Assembly (NCBI GenBank): GCA_030540395.1
Contig: JAUNWI010000001.1
Coordinates: forward strand, 1 to 64,000
Source: Phascolarctobacterium sp.
Lineage (GTDB): Bacteria; Bacillota; Negativicutes; Acidaminococcales; Acidaminococcaceae
Direction: 5' to 3'
Length of the DNA stretch: 64,000 bases
In this document: positions 14,931-24,168 of the stretch, piece after piece
Layout: every line of letters starts with the position of its first letter
Position numbering within the stretch: position 1 is the stretch's first letter
Notes under the pieces: generated by a model
Told to the model about the DNA's origin: nothing
What the model saw: the letters and a program-made list of their open reading frames with translations, nothing else
Databases searched by the model: none
Program-made: the position numbers and the translations under genes

Positions 14931-16946
14931 TTATAAAACCTTTTCGCTGGCAACCTTACCGTCGCAATACAGCAGCACCCTAGCAATACCTTCAAACTCT
15001 ACCCGTTGGCGCAGGCGCACGCCGCCCATTTGGGTACCGCTATAAATATTGGTTTTGCCATTGTCATCGATCAAGACTAGCTGCACTGCCACCGGCTTTT
15101 TGCCCGGAACAATAAAGTCCACATAGGCACTCTTCTTTTGGCCACTGCCCGCCGCCACAGAAATGCTCACGGGGTCACCGGCGCCAATCTTGGTGCCTGC
15201 ATTGGGGTTGGAGGCCAGCACCACATTCTTCACAGCGCTGTGGTCGTTTACCTCCTTCACCTCGCCCAGCTTCAGGCCTGCTTTTTCCAGCAGACGCTTG
15301 GCGTCAGTGATGGATTTGCCGATCAAATTGGGCACTTCCTTGTCGCCCTCGTTGATGACCAAATCAATGCCGCTGCCCTTGGGGGCCTTGTCCATGGCCT
15401 TGGGAGATTGAGCCAGCACGGCACCAATACGCTGTCCCTCCACATGCTTCTTGGTCAGCTTGCCCACCTTAAAACCAGCATTGAGCAGGGTATTTTCCGC
15501 CTTAGACAGGGACATGCCCACTACCTCGGGCACGCCCTTTAGCTCCGCACCCTTGCAAATGGTGAGGATAATCAGGCTGCGCTGCTTACGCTTTTCGCCG
15601 GCCTTGGGGGACTGCTCCATAACCGTACCGGGCTTAAATTGGGCAGGGTCACCGTATTTTTCCTCCAGCTCCACCTTAAATTCCTTTTCCTCCAGCAGCT
15701 TTTGGGCCTCCACCACGGTCATATTCTTCACATCGGGCACAGCGATTTCTGCCAGATTACGATTGAACAGGAAATGGGCCACCACGGAAATGGCCACCAC
15801 ACAGGCCGTTATATAAATTAAAAGCTTAGTATAATTTAATTTCTTTTTCTTCATATCCCCTTGCTCGCCTTCCTTTATCTCATCATCCTGCTTTGGGGGC
15901 TCAAGGAGGGACTGTTGTGCCTCCTCCTGCTCCTGTTCCTTCAGCACGGTCTCCTTCAGCCTATCGGGCAAGGCCATGGTTGCCTCCAGTTCCTCCGCTG
16001 GGGTTTGCGGACGCCGCACAGGCTGCATGATTACCGTTGCTCCCTCCACATCGCTACTGGGGGGCACAGCACCCTGCACATGCCCCAGCTCCTGAGTATA
16101 ATCCTCGTTGCTAAAGGGGAAAAGCTTCATTTTTAAATTCAGCAAATCCCTGCGCAGCTGGCCCGCATTTTCGTAGCGGTCCTCACAGCGCTTGGCCAGC
16201 GCCCGGTCCATAATCTCCTGCAAGCCCTCGGGCACATTTTCCATGTAATCGGCTAAACGGGGTACGGGCTTTTCCACATGCATCATGGCCACCGCCACCG
16301 CCGTGGTGCCCACGTAGGGCACCTGCCCCGTAAGCATTTCAAACAGCACAATGCCCAGGGAATACACATCGCTGCAGGCAGTAATCTTGCCGCCGCTAGC
16401 CTGCTCCGGAGAAATATAATGGACGGAGCCCATTACCGCCTTGGAATAAACCATGGTTTGGTTAGTAACCATCTTGGCAATGCCAAAATCCGCAATCTTG
16501 GGATTCATGTTTTTATCCAGCAAGATATTTTGGGGCTTAATATCGCAGTGAATAATCCTGTGGCTGTGGGCATGCTGCAATGCATCCGCCAGACGCACGC
16601 CGATTTCTAGCACTGCGTTCAGGCTCAGCTTGTGCTCCTGCATGTACTCCTTCAGGGTAACGCCGTCCACATATTCCATGACGATATATTGATTGCTGCC
16701 CTCGCTGACAACATCGTAAATATTGATAATATAAGGATGCACCAGTCGGGCCGCCGACTTGGCTTCCCGCTGGAACTGCTCCAAAAGCTCCTTGTCACTG
16801 AGGAACTGGTCCCGCAGCATTTTAATGGCCACATTACGGTCCAAAAGCTCATCATGGGCCAAAAAGACCTCGGCCATGCCGCCGTAGCCCACGGGACGGA
16901 TGATTTTGTAGCGTCCGTTCAGTATAGTATTGCCCTTTTTATCCAT
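14931..16946 (-). CDS. pknB: Ser/Thr protein kinase with PASTA repeats
   Basis: This 671-residue membrane kinase senses muropeptides or lipid II and phosphorylates cell-wall and division proteins. The kinase domain is at about 10-275, with glycine loop VGYGGMAEVF, ATP lysine in VAIKML, catalytic loop HCDIKPQN and DFG. The catalytic loop has Cys in place of the usual Arg, so it is an HCD kinase. A charged linker leads to one transmembrane helix near 375-395, then three PASTA repeats starting at VPDVKNM, VPEVVGM and VPNLIG. The last ~65 residues form an extra C-terminal domain. The matching phosphatase gene overlaps upstream by 8 bases. Confidence 0.95.
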   Translation of the reverse strand: MDKKGNTILNGRYKIIRPVGYGGMAEVFLAHDELLDRNVAIKMLRDQFLSDKELLEQFQREAKSAARLVHPYIINIYDVVSEGSNQYIVMEYVDGVTLKEYMQEHKLSLNAVLEIGVRLADALQHAHSHRIIHCDIKPQNILLDKNMNPKIADFGIAKMVTNQTMVYSKAVMGSVHYISPEQASGGKITACSDVYSLGIVLFEMLTGQVPYVGTTAVAVAMMHVEKPVPRLADYMENVPEGLQEIMDRALAKRCEDRYENAGQLRRDLLNLKMKLFPFSNEDYTQELGHVQGAVPPSSDVEGATVIMQPVRRPQTPAEELEATMALPDRLKETVLKEQEQEEAQQSLLEPPKQDDEIKEGEQGDMKKKKLNYTKLLIYITACVVAISVVAHFLFNRNLAEIAVPDVKNMTVVEAQKLLEEKEFKVELEEKYGDPAQFKPGTVMEQSPKAGEKRKQRSLIILTICKGAELKGVPEVVGMSLSKAENTLLNAGFKVGKLTKKHVEGQRIGAVLAQSPKAMDKAPKGSGIDLVINEGDKEVPNLIGKSITDAKRLLEKAGLKLGEVKEVNDHSAVKNVVLASNPNAGTKIGAGDPVSISVAAGSGQKKSAYVDFIVPGKKPVAVQLVLIDDNGKTNIYSGTQMGGVRLRQRVEFEGIARVLLYCDGKVASEKVL

Positions 16947-17694
16947 GCAAGCCTGCCTCCCTTGCTACGGCTTTTTCTGCCATGTCGATGATGATAAAGG
17001 ATACATTGTCCCGACCGCCATTGCTTAAACTGCGCTCCAACAGCTCGTCGGCCACCTTTTCTAAATCTGCGCCACCCATGATGTCCAGTATTTCCTGATC
17101 CCGCAGCATGTCGCTGAGGCCATCACTGCAGAGCAGCAAACGGTCGTTGGGCACCAGCTTAAAATGCAGACTGTCGGAGCGCACCCTTTCCTCCACACCC
17201 AAGGCCTTCATGAGGATGTGGCGTTGGGGGTGGATAAAGGCCTCCTCCTCGGTGATTTCACCGTTGGCCTGCAAATCCGCCACATAGGTGTGGTCCCGGG
17301 TAACCTGCACCAGATTACCCTCCCGATAGGTGTACAGCCTGCTGTCACCCACATGGCAGCAATAGGCCGTGCCGTCCCCCGGCAAGTACAGAGCAGTCAT
17401 GGTGGTACCCATGCCGGTGTATTTGTCGTTGCTGACGGCCATTTTGAACACATGGGTGTTGGCCTTGTCGAAGGCCTCCGTCAACACCTTGCGAATATTC
17501 TGTTCTCCCTGCTCGTGGCGCAGACTGTGGGTGGCGGCTTCAAAGGCCTTGATAATGGCGCGACTGGCAATTTCACCGGCCGCATAGCCCCCCATCCCAT
17601 CCGCTACAGCGAAAAGATAGGGCTCCCGCACCAGCAGAGCATCCTCGTTATTCTCTCTGACCAGGCCCACATGGGTCCTACTGACTACCTGCAT
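16939..17694 (-). CDS. stp: PP2C-type protein phosphatase
   Basis: This 251-residue phosphatase reverses the PASTA kinase. All PP2C metal motifs are present: RTHVGLVRENNEDA near the N-terminus, ADGMGGYAAGE at about 31-41, GDSRLY, CSDGLSD and GGRDNVSFI near the end. It overlaps rlmN upstream by one base (TAATG) and the kinase downstream, so translation of the three is coupled. It is a soluble, Mn/Mg-dependent enzyme with no membrane segment. Confidence 0.95.
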   Translation of the reverse strand: MQVVSRTHVGLVRENNEDALLVREPYLFAVADGMGGYAAGEIASRAIIKAFEAATHSLRHEQGEQNIRKVLTEAFDKANTHVFKMAVSNDKYTGMGTTMTALYLPGDGTAYCCHVGDSRLYTYREGNLVQVTRDHTYVADLQANGEITEEEAFIHPQRHILMKALGVEERVRSDSLHFKLVPNDRLLLCSDGLSDMLRDQEILDIMGGADLEKVADELLERSLSNGGRDNVSFIIIDMAEKAVAREAGLHG

Positions 17695-18776
17695 TATTTT
17701 TGCTCCTGTTCCTTGGCAAATTTGGCCCGCAGCTGTCCACAGGCCGCGTCAATATCCTTGCCCATTTCCTTACGCACGGTGGCGTTAATCCTGTTTTTGG
17801 CCAGCACCTTGACAAAGCGCTCGATGGCCGCCTTGCTGGGGCGCTCAAAGCCCTGCTCCGGCACAGGATTGGCCGGAATTAAATTGACGCTGGCGTGCTT
17901 GTAGCGCAGATAATTGCTCAAAAGCTCTGCGTCCTGCACGCTATCATTTTTATCCTTTAATAAAATATATTCATAGGTCACCTGACGGCCACCGGCCTGG
18001 CTGTAGGCCTCGGCGGCGGCGATAACATCCACGAAGGGAAAGCCCTTGTTGACGGGCATAAGGCTGGTGCGCAAATCGCTGCGTACTGCATGGAGGGACA
18101 CGGCCAGGTTAATGGGCTTGCCCTGCTCCTCCAAGCGTTTGATGCCCGGGATGATGCCGCAGGTGGAGATGGTCATATTGCGATAGCTCATGAAGCAGGT
18201 GTCCTCCCGGTGGAGGAAGTCCAGTGCTCCTAAGACCGCGTCGAAGTTCAGCATGGGCTCGCCACTGCCCATTACTACCACGCGGGAGACCATTTCGGGC
18301 TTACTCTGCTGAGCTTCCACAGCCCTTTGGCGCAAACGCTCGTTGAAAAGATATACTTGGGCGATGATTTCCGGGGCGGTGAGATTACGCACCGCTCCCT
18401 TGAGGCCGCTGGCACAGAAGGCGCAGTGCATGTCGCAGCCCACTTGGCTGGAAACGCAGACGCTGTAGCCATAATCGTGGTGCATCAGGACTGTTTCCAC
18501 GCTGTTGCCGTCGGGCAGGCCCAAGAGCAGCTTGCTGGTCATGCCATCACTGGAGTTTTGCTCCCGCAGGATGGTGATTTGCCGAGGCAGCACGGTGAAG
18601 TGCTCCTCCAACAGGGCGATGTCCGCCTTGCTCAAGTTGTGCATGGCAGCAAAGTCAAAGACGGACTTTTGGTAGAGCCATTGGAAAACCTGCTTGGCCC
18701 GAAATTTTTTTAAGCCCTTGCTGGCCAACGCCTCCGTCAATGCTTCTATTGTTAAACCAAAAATGTCGATTTTCAT
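17694..18776 (-). CDS. rlmN: Dual-specificity 23S rRNA/tRNA m2A methyltransferase RlmN
   Basis: RlmN is a radical-SAM enzyme that methylates A2503 of 23S rRNA and A37 of some tRNAs. The CDMHCAFC segment carries the three cluster cysteines. MGSGEPMLN, STCGIIPGI and LAVSLHA blocks follow, and a late conserved Cys lies in the DAACGQL ending. It is 360 residues, as expected. The gene starts a tight rlmN-stp-pknB-rsgA-rpe run, and a repeat-filled gap separates it from rsmB. Confidence 0.96.
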   Translation of the reverse strand: MKIDIFGLTIEALTEALASKGLKKFRAKQVFQWLYQKSVFDFAAMHNLSKADIALLEEHFTVLPRQITILREQNSSDGMTSKLLLGLPDGNSVETVLMHHDYGYSVCVSSQVGCDMHCAFCASGLKGAVRNLTAPEIIAQVYLFNERLRQRAVEAQQSKPEMVSRVVVMGSGEPMLNFDAVLGALDFLHREDTCFMSYRNMTISTCGIIPGIKRLEEQGKPINLAVSLHAVRSDLRTSLMPVNKGFPFVDVIAAAEAYSQAGGRQVTYEYILLKDKNDSVQDAELLSNYLRYKHASVNLIPANPVPEQGFERPSKAAIERFVKVLAKNRINATVRKEMGKDIDAACGQLRAKFAKEQEQK

Positions 18777-18806
18777 AAGTTCCTCAAATACTAAAATATA
18801 TTAGCA

Positions 18807-18902
18807 GGAGAGGCTCCCCAACGCAAAGACCCACGTTATCACAAGCGTAGCGCAGTGAGAACGTGTTGGTCGTGCTAATACCCTTGGGTGCACCGGGGGA
18901 AC
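18807..18902. repeat. Palindromic arm with a ~75-nt loop insert
   Basis: The outer bases GAGGCTCCCC and CCGGGGGAAC are the two sides of the family hairpin. A ~75-base sequence starting ACGCAAAGACCCACGTT and ending near GGGTGCA lies in the loop. The same insert occupies the same loop position three times at 23.1-23.6 kb. It can fold on itself (CACGTT/AACGTG). Confidence 0.8.
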
Positions 18903-18927
18903 ATATCTTCTACAGTAAGTTAGTAGA

Positions 18928-19112
18928 AAGCCTCGCCCACCGGGAGAGGTGGCAGTCGCGCAGTAACTTTAGCTTGAACTACTTTTGATATGCGACTGAC
19001 GGAGAGGGGATTCCTCGAACAATATAAGTTTACTGCTATCCCCTCTCAGCCGCATCTCGGCTAGTAAAATAGCTATTGTTCGATGGCGGCAGCTCCCCCG
19101 GTGGGGGAGCCA
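18928..19112. repeat. Complete palindromic element, non-coding form
   Basis: It has the same build as the copy at 2354-2515: a left half from GCCTCGCCCACCGGGAGAGG, a GCAGTCGCGC/TGCGACTGAC stem, a ~30-base middle and a right half CCCCTCTCAGCCGC ... GGCGGCAGCTCCCCC/GGGGGAGCC. It lies between rsmB and rlmN. The right half nearly matches 36410-36490. Confidence 0.85.
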
Positions 19113-19123
19113 CTATGGCAGCT

Positions 19124-20575
19124 TTATTTTTCTTTTCTCTCCAACACGCAAATATAAAATCCATCTATATTATCCACCTGTGGCAACAGTTGTAGCTCGT
19201 CAACCATCTCTTCTGAAATAGGATGGGCGAAGGGCACACGCTGCCACTGGGGCTGCTTGGCCAAAAATTCTTCAATCAAGTAATGATTCTCCGCCTGCTC
19301 GATGGTGCAGGTGCTATACACCAGCCTACCCCCTGCCTGCACATACTGAGCAGCGTTCTGTAATATTTGCAGCTGCAAGGGTGGGAACAGCTTCAAATCC
19401 TGCCGCTGCTTACGCCAGCGGGCCTCCGCCCTTCTGCGAAGCACGCCCATACCGGAGCAGGGAGCGTCCACCAGCACCCTGTCGAATTTGCCTAGCCACT
19501 CCTGGCGCAGCACCGTACCATCGTTCAGGGTGGGGTTAATGATGCTTATGCCTAAACGCTCGGCATTTTCTGCAATCAGCTGCAGCTTATGCTCGTGCAC
19601 ATCGCAGGCAGTGATGCTGCCCTGGTTCTGCATCAGCTGGGCCAGATGGGTGGTTTTGCCACCGGGGGCGCTGCACATGTCCAGCACCGCCATCCCCGGC
19701 TGGGGCGCCACCAGCCCTGCCACCAGCATGGAGCTTTCGTCCTGCACATAAAAGGCATCCGGAAATTTGGTGAGCAGCTCGCCCAGGCCTAGCTTTTCCA
19801 GCTTGCGCACCACTAGGCCCTCTGCACACCAGAGGGAAGGCTCCACCTCCGCGCCAGCGGCAGTCAGCTCTGCTAGCAGTCGCTCCCGGGTGGTGACCAG
19901 CGTATTGGTCCGCAGGCACACCGGTGCCGAGGTATTGTTAAAGGCTAACAGTGCTTCCGTACCTGCCTTACCCCAAGGCCCCAGCCAGCGCTTTACCAGC
20001 CAGCGAGGGTGCATATACTTGAGGGCTAAATATCCTGCATCGTCCTGCGCCGGGTCCGGCAGGGCCAGTTCCCCGGCCTGCTCCTTGCGTAGCAGTCCCC
20101 GCAGTACGCCGTTGACGAATTTGGCACTGCCCTCATGGCTCACGCAACGGGCCAGCTTCACCGCCTCATTGCAGGCGGCGGCAGCAGGAATGCGCTCCAT
20201 ATACAGCAGCTGGTAGGCGCTAAGCCGCAAAAGGTTCAGCACCGCACCCTCCAGCTGCTCCAGAGGACGGCTTACGCACTGGGCCAAATACCAATCCAGA
20301 GTGCCCAAAGCCTTCACCGTGCCGTAAACCAGCTCGGTCAATAAACGCCGCTCCATGCCTTCCAAATCATGGGCGCGCAGGTATTTATTCAAGGCTAAAT
20401 TGGTGTAGGCGCCCTCCTCCAGCACCTGCCCCAGCACGGTTAGAGCGCCGCCCCGGGCGGTGCTGGGCAGCTTGCTGTCTTTTGAGCTAGCTTGCTTGGG
20501 GCTCTGCCCCTTGCCAGCCTGCTGCTTGTGCTTATCATTTGTAGTTTTAGCTTGCTTGCTGGTCTGTTTTTGCAT
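19124..20575 (-). CDS. rsmB: 16S rRNA (cytosine-967) methyltransferase RsmB
   Basis: RsmB methylates C967 of 16S rRNA. After a Lys/Gln-rich N-terminal tail of about 40 residues come a NusB-like helical domain (to about 170) and a SAM-dependent methyltransferase domain. The latter has the SAM loop DMCSAPGGKTTHLAQLM, the PCSGMG motif with one catalytic Cys and STCTIEQAEN with the other. ATG 20575 is used because AAGGAAA precedes it; it still overlaps the DUF116 gene by 29 bases. It is 483 residues, slightly long because of the tail. Confidence 0.93.
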   Translation of the reverse strand: MQKQTSKQAKTTNDKHKQQAGKGQSPKQASSKDSKLPSTARGGALTVLGQVLEEGAYTNLALNKYLRAHDLEGMERRLLTELVYGTVKALGTLDWYLAQCVSRPLEQLEGAVLNLLRLSAYQLLYMERIPAAAACNEAVKLARCVSHEGSAKFVNGVLRGLLRKEQAGELALPDPAQDDAGYLALKYMHPRWLVKRWLGPWGKAGTEALLAFNNTSAPVCLRTNTLVTTRERLLAELTAAGAEVEPSLWCAEGLVVRKLEKLGLGELLTKFPDAFYVQDESSMLVAGLVAPQPGMAVLDMCSAPGGKTTHLAQLMQNQGSITACDVHEHKLQLIAENAERLGISIINPTLNDGTVLRQEWLGKFDRVLVDAPCSGMGVLRRRAEARWRKQRQDLKLFPPLQLQILQNAAQYVQAGGRLVYSTCTIEQAENHYLIEEFLAKQPQWQRVPFAHPISEEMVDELQLLPQVDNIDGFYICVLERKEK

Positions 20576-21356
20576 GCTTTTCCTTAGCTTCCTCATCATC
20601 CATAAAGGTTAAAATTGCTGCTTCCAGCTTATTGATATCCACTCTGGTGTTAAAGCAGGGACCGAAGGGGCGCTCATTGAGCACGCCCAAAACCGGCAGT
20701 GGGAATACATCCTGAATGCCACTGGTCAAATCCCGCTCGCAGGCCACAGCCACGATGGCCTTGGGCCTTGCCTGCTTCACCATTTGCCGAGCCAGAGTAC
20801 CACCGGTGGCCACTGCAAAGGAGCAGCCGTATTTATGGGCCAAGGCCAGCATGGAGCCCACGCAGCAGCCACCGCATTGGCGGCAGTTTTCCACATTGCG
20901 GGTGATTTTATGGACACAGGTATCCCGCTGGATGCAGTGGGGTGTCAAAATCAAAATGCGCTTGGCCGGCACCTTCACCTTATGCTGCAGCACTAAATTA
21001 TTGCTGACCTCGATAAAGGACTGCTCAATTCTTTCTCTGGGAATGTTAAAAATACGTCCCAAAACCACGGCAAAGGGAAAGAGAATGTTGATGGCCTTCC
21101 AAGCCCAAACAAAAAGCAGCTTCATTACAGGGATGCCCAAAAGGGCCATCACAATGCCCGCTACGCCGGTGAGCAGGGCAATTACGATAATCACCGAAAA
21201 AACACCAAAGGCAATGGGCAGTGTCCAGTTAATTTGGGCTAGGCCGGGCACCGTCACCTTCCAGACCATGTACACCATGATGGCGCCGATGAGGGCGCTC
21301 ACGGAGGTCAGGGCCATGAATATGCGTTTTTTCGGTTTCAATGCATCTTCCATCAT
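20547..21356 (-). CDS. DUF116 membrane protein
   Basis: This 269-residue protein has two or three N-terminal membrane segments (about 12-32, 43-75 and 80-100) and a cytosolic DUF116 domain. That domain has a cysteine-rich core, CIQRDTCVHK...CRQCGGCCVG, which could hold a metal or iron-sulfur centre. DUF116 genes are often found with def, fmt and rsmB in Firmicutes, as here, but their role is not established. The C-terminus overlaps the start of rsmB. Confidence 0.85.
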   Translation of the reverse strand: MMEDALKPKKRIFMALTSVSALIGAIMVYMVWKVTVPGLAQINWTLPIAFGVFSVIIVIALLTGVAGIVMALLGIPVMKLLFVWAWKAINILFPFAVVLGRIFNIPRERIEQSFIEVSNNLVLQHKVKVPAKRILILTPHCIQRDTCVHKITRNVENCRQCGGCCVGSMLALAHKYGCSFAVATGGTLARQMVKQARPKAIVAVACERDLTSGIQDVFPLPVLGVLNERPFGPCFNTRVDINKLEAAILTFMDDEEAKEKHAKTDQQAS

Positions 21357-21445
21357 TCGAAAGACTCCTTATTTCTAATGCATAAACTTGTTGTCTTCCC
21401 TCTAGAAAGGGTAGGACTGCTTGCAGTGAAGGAATGGTCACTCCT

Positions 21446-22393
21446 CTACTCAGCTTGAAGGCCTAACACATCGCCCACCTGTACGCCGCGACCGTTGATG
21501 AAGACCTGGGCCGGCATACGCTTTTTGGACTCGGGCTGTACCTCGGTGATTTCCACTACACCACTGCCGCAGGCTACGCAAAAGCTACGCTTGCCCACTT
21601 CCACTACGGTTCCAGGAGCTGCTTCACTCTCTTTGTCGGTAAGACGGCTGCACCAAATTTTCAAATTTTTGCCATTGGGCAGGCTGGTGAAGGTGCTGGG
21701 CGCAGGGTTAAAGCCACGAATCAGGTTATGCACCTCTTGGGCAGATTTACTCCAGTCGATGCGCTCCATGCTGCGGTCCAGCAGGGTGGCATAGGTGGCT
21801 TCCTCATTATTTTGGGGCTGGGCCACCACGGTACCCGCCTCGATTTTTTCAATGACCTGAAGGAGCAGCTCCGCACCCTTGGTTTTCAAGGCGTCGTGGA
21901 GCTCGCCCATGGTGGTGTTTTCCTCAATGGGTACCACCACCTTGTCCAGCATGGCACCAGTGTCCATGCCGATGTCCATTTGCATAATAGTGACGCCGGA
22001 CTCGCGCTCGCCCTTGATGATGGCGTATTGGATGGGGGCGGCACCCCGGTATTTGGGCAGCAGGGAAGCATGCACGTTAATGCAGCCATATTTGGGCAGG
22101 GAAAGAATTTCCTGGCTCAGGAATTGGCCAAAGGCAGCCACTACGATTAGGTCAGGCTGCATGTCGCGCAGAATTTGCACGAATTCCGGTGTTTTTACTT
22201 TTTGGGGCTGATGGACCTCATAGCCCTGACTAAGGGCGTATTCCTTAACAGGGGTCATCAGCATTTTGTTGCCCCGTCCCTTGGGACGGTCGGGCTGGGT
22301 GATTACGCCCACGATTTGGTGTTTGCCGCTCTGGGCCAGGGCCTGCAGGCTGCCTACGGCAAAGTCGGGGGTGCCCATAAATACTATTCGCAT
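21446..22393 (-). CDS. fmt: Methionyl-tRNA formyltransferase
   Basis: Fmt formylates initiator Met-tRNA using 10-formyltetrahydrofolate. The 315-residue protein has the N-terminal FMGTPDFA (4-11), the active-site region GCINVHASLLPKYRGAAPI near 103-121 and a C-terminal OB-like domain (RIDWS..., NPAPSTFT). It follows def by 13 bases, so the two enzymes that add and remove the formyl group share a transcript. The 5-formyl-THF cyclo-ligase gene at 31.8 kb supports its folate supply. Confidence 0.97.
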   Translation of the reverse strand: MRIVFMGTPDFAVGSLQALAQSGKHQIVGVITQPDRPKGRGNKMLMTPVKEYALSQGYEVHQPQKVKTPEFVQILRDMQPDLIVVAAFGQFLSQEILSLPKYGCINVHASLLPKYRGAAPIQYAIIKGERESGVTIMQMDIGMDTGAMLDKVVVPIEENTTMGELHDALKTKGAELLLQVIEKIEAGTVVAQPQNNEEATYATLLDRSMERIDWSKSAQEVHNLIRGFNPAPSTFTSLPNGKNLKIWCSRLTDKESEAAPGTVVEVGKRSFCVACGSGVVEITEVQPESKKRMPAQVFINGRGVQVGDVLGLQAE

Positions 22394-22406
22394 GTTATTT
22401 ACCTCG

Positions 22407-22895
22407 TTATTTTACTACATCGGCAGGCGTTTCTTTAGCTTTGGGACTTAAAGTTTGTGCTTTATCAATAAAGAGCACGCCATCCAGATGGTCTAATTCG
22501 TGTTGGATGCAGATTGCTAAAAGGTCATGAGCTTGCAGGAGCATACGCTTGCCAGTGCGGTCAGTGAATTCGCACTCCACGTAGCTGGCACGCTGCACCT
22601 CGCCCTCGTACTCGGGCACGGAAAGGCAGCCTTCGGCACTCACAACCTCACCCTCTTTTTTCACGATGACAGGGTTGATGAGCTCAAATAGGCCCTCGCC
22701 TACATCGATGACTACAATGCGCTTGGAGACGCCGATTTGGGGAGCGGCCAGGCCCACGCCGTCGGAGGCATACATGGTGTCGGCCATGTCCTTCAAGAGA
22801 CGGTGGAGCTTTTTATCTATACGGGTTACGGGCTCGGCTACCTTGCGCAATACCGGGTCGCCGGCCACTAAAATATTCAATAACTTCTTAGCCAT
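22407..22895 (-). CDS. def: Peptide deformylase
   Basis: Def removes the formyl group from new proteins. The three family motifs are present: GVGLAAPQIG at about 47-56, EGCLSVPE with the metal Cys near 95-102 and HELDH with the two metal His near 138-142. It is 162 residues and full length, with a short polar tail. priA would normally lie just upstream; here a 2.1-kb repeat island separates them, so def probably has its own promoter. Confidence 0.97.
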   Translation of the reverse strand: MAKKLLNILVAGDPVLRKVAEPVTRIDKKLHRLLKDMADTMYASDGVGLAAPQIGVSKRIVVIDVGEGLFELINPVIVKKEGEVVSAEGCLSVPEYEGEVQRASYVECEFTDRTGKRMLLQAHDLLAICIQHELDHLDGVLFIDKAQTLSPKAKETPADVVK

Positions 22896-22977
22896 GGAAA
22901 AAACTTCCTCCTTAAAACTTACACATTAACACTTTATTATAACACATTTTAAGCATCTATAGCAAATTATAGTATGA

Positions 22978-23640
22978 ATAGTCAAGGGGCAACTACTAAC
23001 AAAAGTGACTGCATCCCCCTTCAGTCATCCGCATATACTATATATTTGCAACCTTAGTTACTGCGCGGTCTGACAGCTCCCCGACGCAAAGACCCACGTT
23101 GTCACAAGCGCAGCGCAGTGAGAACGTGCTGGTCGTGCTAATACCCGGAGGGTGCCGAGGGGGAGCCTTCCTAAAGCCTCACTATTTCGTTGCTTTGCTC
23201 AAGAATGCTGTTTCTTCTTCCTACAGTTACTGCATACCCCTCCCAGTCATCCGCATTTACTATAATAATACAACCTTAGTTACTGCGCGGTCTGACAGCT
23301 CCCCGACGCAAAGACCCACGTTGTCACAAGCGCAGCGCAGTGAGAACGTGCTGGTCGTGCTAATACCCGGAGGGTGCCGAGGGGGAGCCTTCCTAAAGCC
23401 TCACTATTTCGTTGCTTTGCTCAAGAATGCTGTTTCTTCTTCCTACAGTTACTGCATACCCCTCCCAGTCATCCGCATTTACTATAATAATACAACCTTA
23501 GTTACTGCGCGGTCTGACAGCTCCCCGACGCAAAGACCCACGTTGTCACAAGCGCAGCGCAGTGAGAACGTGCTGGTCGTGCTAATACCCGGAGGGTGCC
23601 GAGGGGGGAGCCTTCCTAAAGCCTCACTATTTCGTTGCTA
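22978..23640. repeat. Three tandem 222-bp copies of a palindromic arm
   Basis: Three nearly identical 222-base units follow each other. Each reads TTACTGCAT(A/C)CCC..., a CCAGTCATCCGC or TTCAGTCATCCGC segment, GCGCGGTCTGACAGCTCCCC, then the ~75-base loop insert and CGAGGGGGAGCC. The near-identity of the units points to recent amplification. The array starts with a joined inner left and right end (AGGGGCAACTACTAA ... TGACTGCATCCCCC). A plus-strand open frame across it is only the repeat read in triplet phase, since 222 is divisible by 3. Confidence 0.9.
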
Positions 23641-23715
23641 ATTTATTATTTTCATATACAATTATGTACAACCTTTTACTTTGATACTGCATAGAGAAAC
23701 GTACAGGAAAGCTAC

Positions 23716-23798
23716 AAGAGAGGCTCCCCCTCCGGGGGAGCTGCCGCCCCCGAACTATAGCTATTCCTCTAGCCAATATGCGGCTGAAGGGGGCAACT
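23716..23798. repeat. Left inverted arm of the DUF559 element
   Basis: AGGCTCCCCCTCCGGGGGAGC, then CTGCCGCC ... ATAGCTATT ... TAGCCAATATGCGGCTGA and AGGGGGCAACTACTAG. It nearly matches, in inverted orientation, the arms at 36410-36490 and 19040-19112. It abuts the DUF559 stop codon; the opposite arm starts just beyond the gene's start. Confidence 0.85.
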
Positions 23799-23799
23799 A

Positions 23800-24168
23800 C
23801 TAGCCTTTGGCTGAGAAATCTCCTATTCTCCATTTTAAAGTTTGCACTATACTTTCGCATACGCTGTCAAAACGACTATCAATATCAGTATTGGTGAACC
23901 TGATTACCTTGTTGCCCATACTCTCTAAGAATGTACTTCTGTTCTTATCGTATTCTCTAGCATTCTCTTCATAATGCTGACTACCATCGAGTTCAATAAC
24001 AAGCTTAAATGCTTCACAATAAAAATCAACTATATAGTTCCCTATTATCTTTTGTCTATACCACTTTTCAGGTCTTTTACTTAAAAAGTCATACCATAAA
24101 TGTCGTTCTTGTTTTGTCATGTTCTTTCGCAGCTTTTTGGCTCTATCAGTTAAAGTATGTTCTTCCAA
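23800..24168 (-). CDS. DUF559 (Vsr-like) endonuclease
   Basis: This 122-residue protein is a complete DUF559 domain: an N-terminal ARKLRKNMT-like stretch (here RAKKLRKNMTKQERHLWYDFL), then KWYRQKIIGNYIVDFYC, KLVIELDGSQH and VIRFTNTDI. Asp and Glu-Leu-Asp-Gly in the two middle blocks are the PD-(D/E)XK/Vsr-like catalytic positions. The best start is a TTG at 24168; the repeat's GAAGGGGG about 13 bases upstream is the only ribosome binding candidate. The gene exactly fills the space between two inverted palindromic arms, so it looks like the cargo or enzyme of that element. Confidence 0.85.
   Translation of the reverse strand: MEEHTLTDRAKKLRKNMTKQERHLWYDFLSKRPEKWYRQKIIGNYIVDFYCEAFKLVIELDGSQHYEENAREYDKNRSTFLESMGNKVIRFTNTDIDSRFDSVCESIVQTLKWRIGDFSAKG

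Noticed and set aside
23099-23641. Plus-strand repetitive protein of 180 residues
   Set aside because: It is the 222-base repeat read in phase; the repeats match non-coding arms elsewhere.
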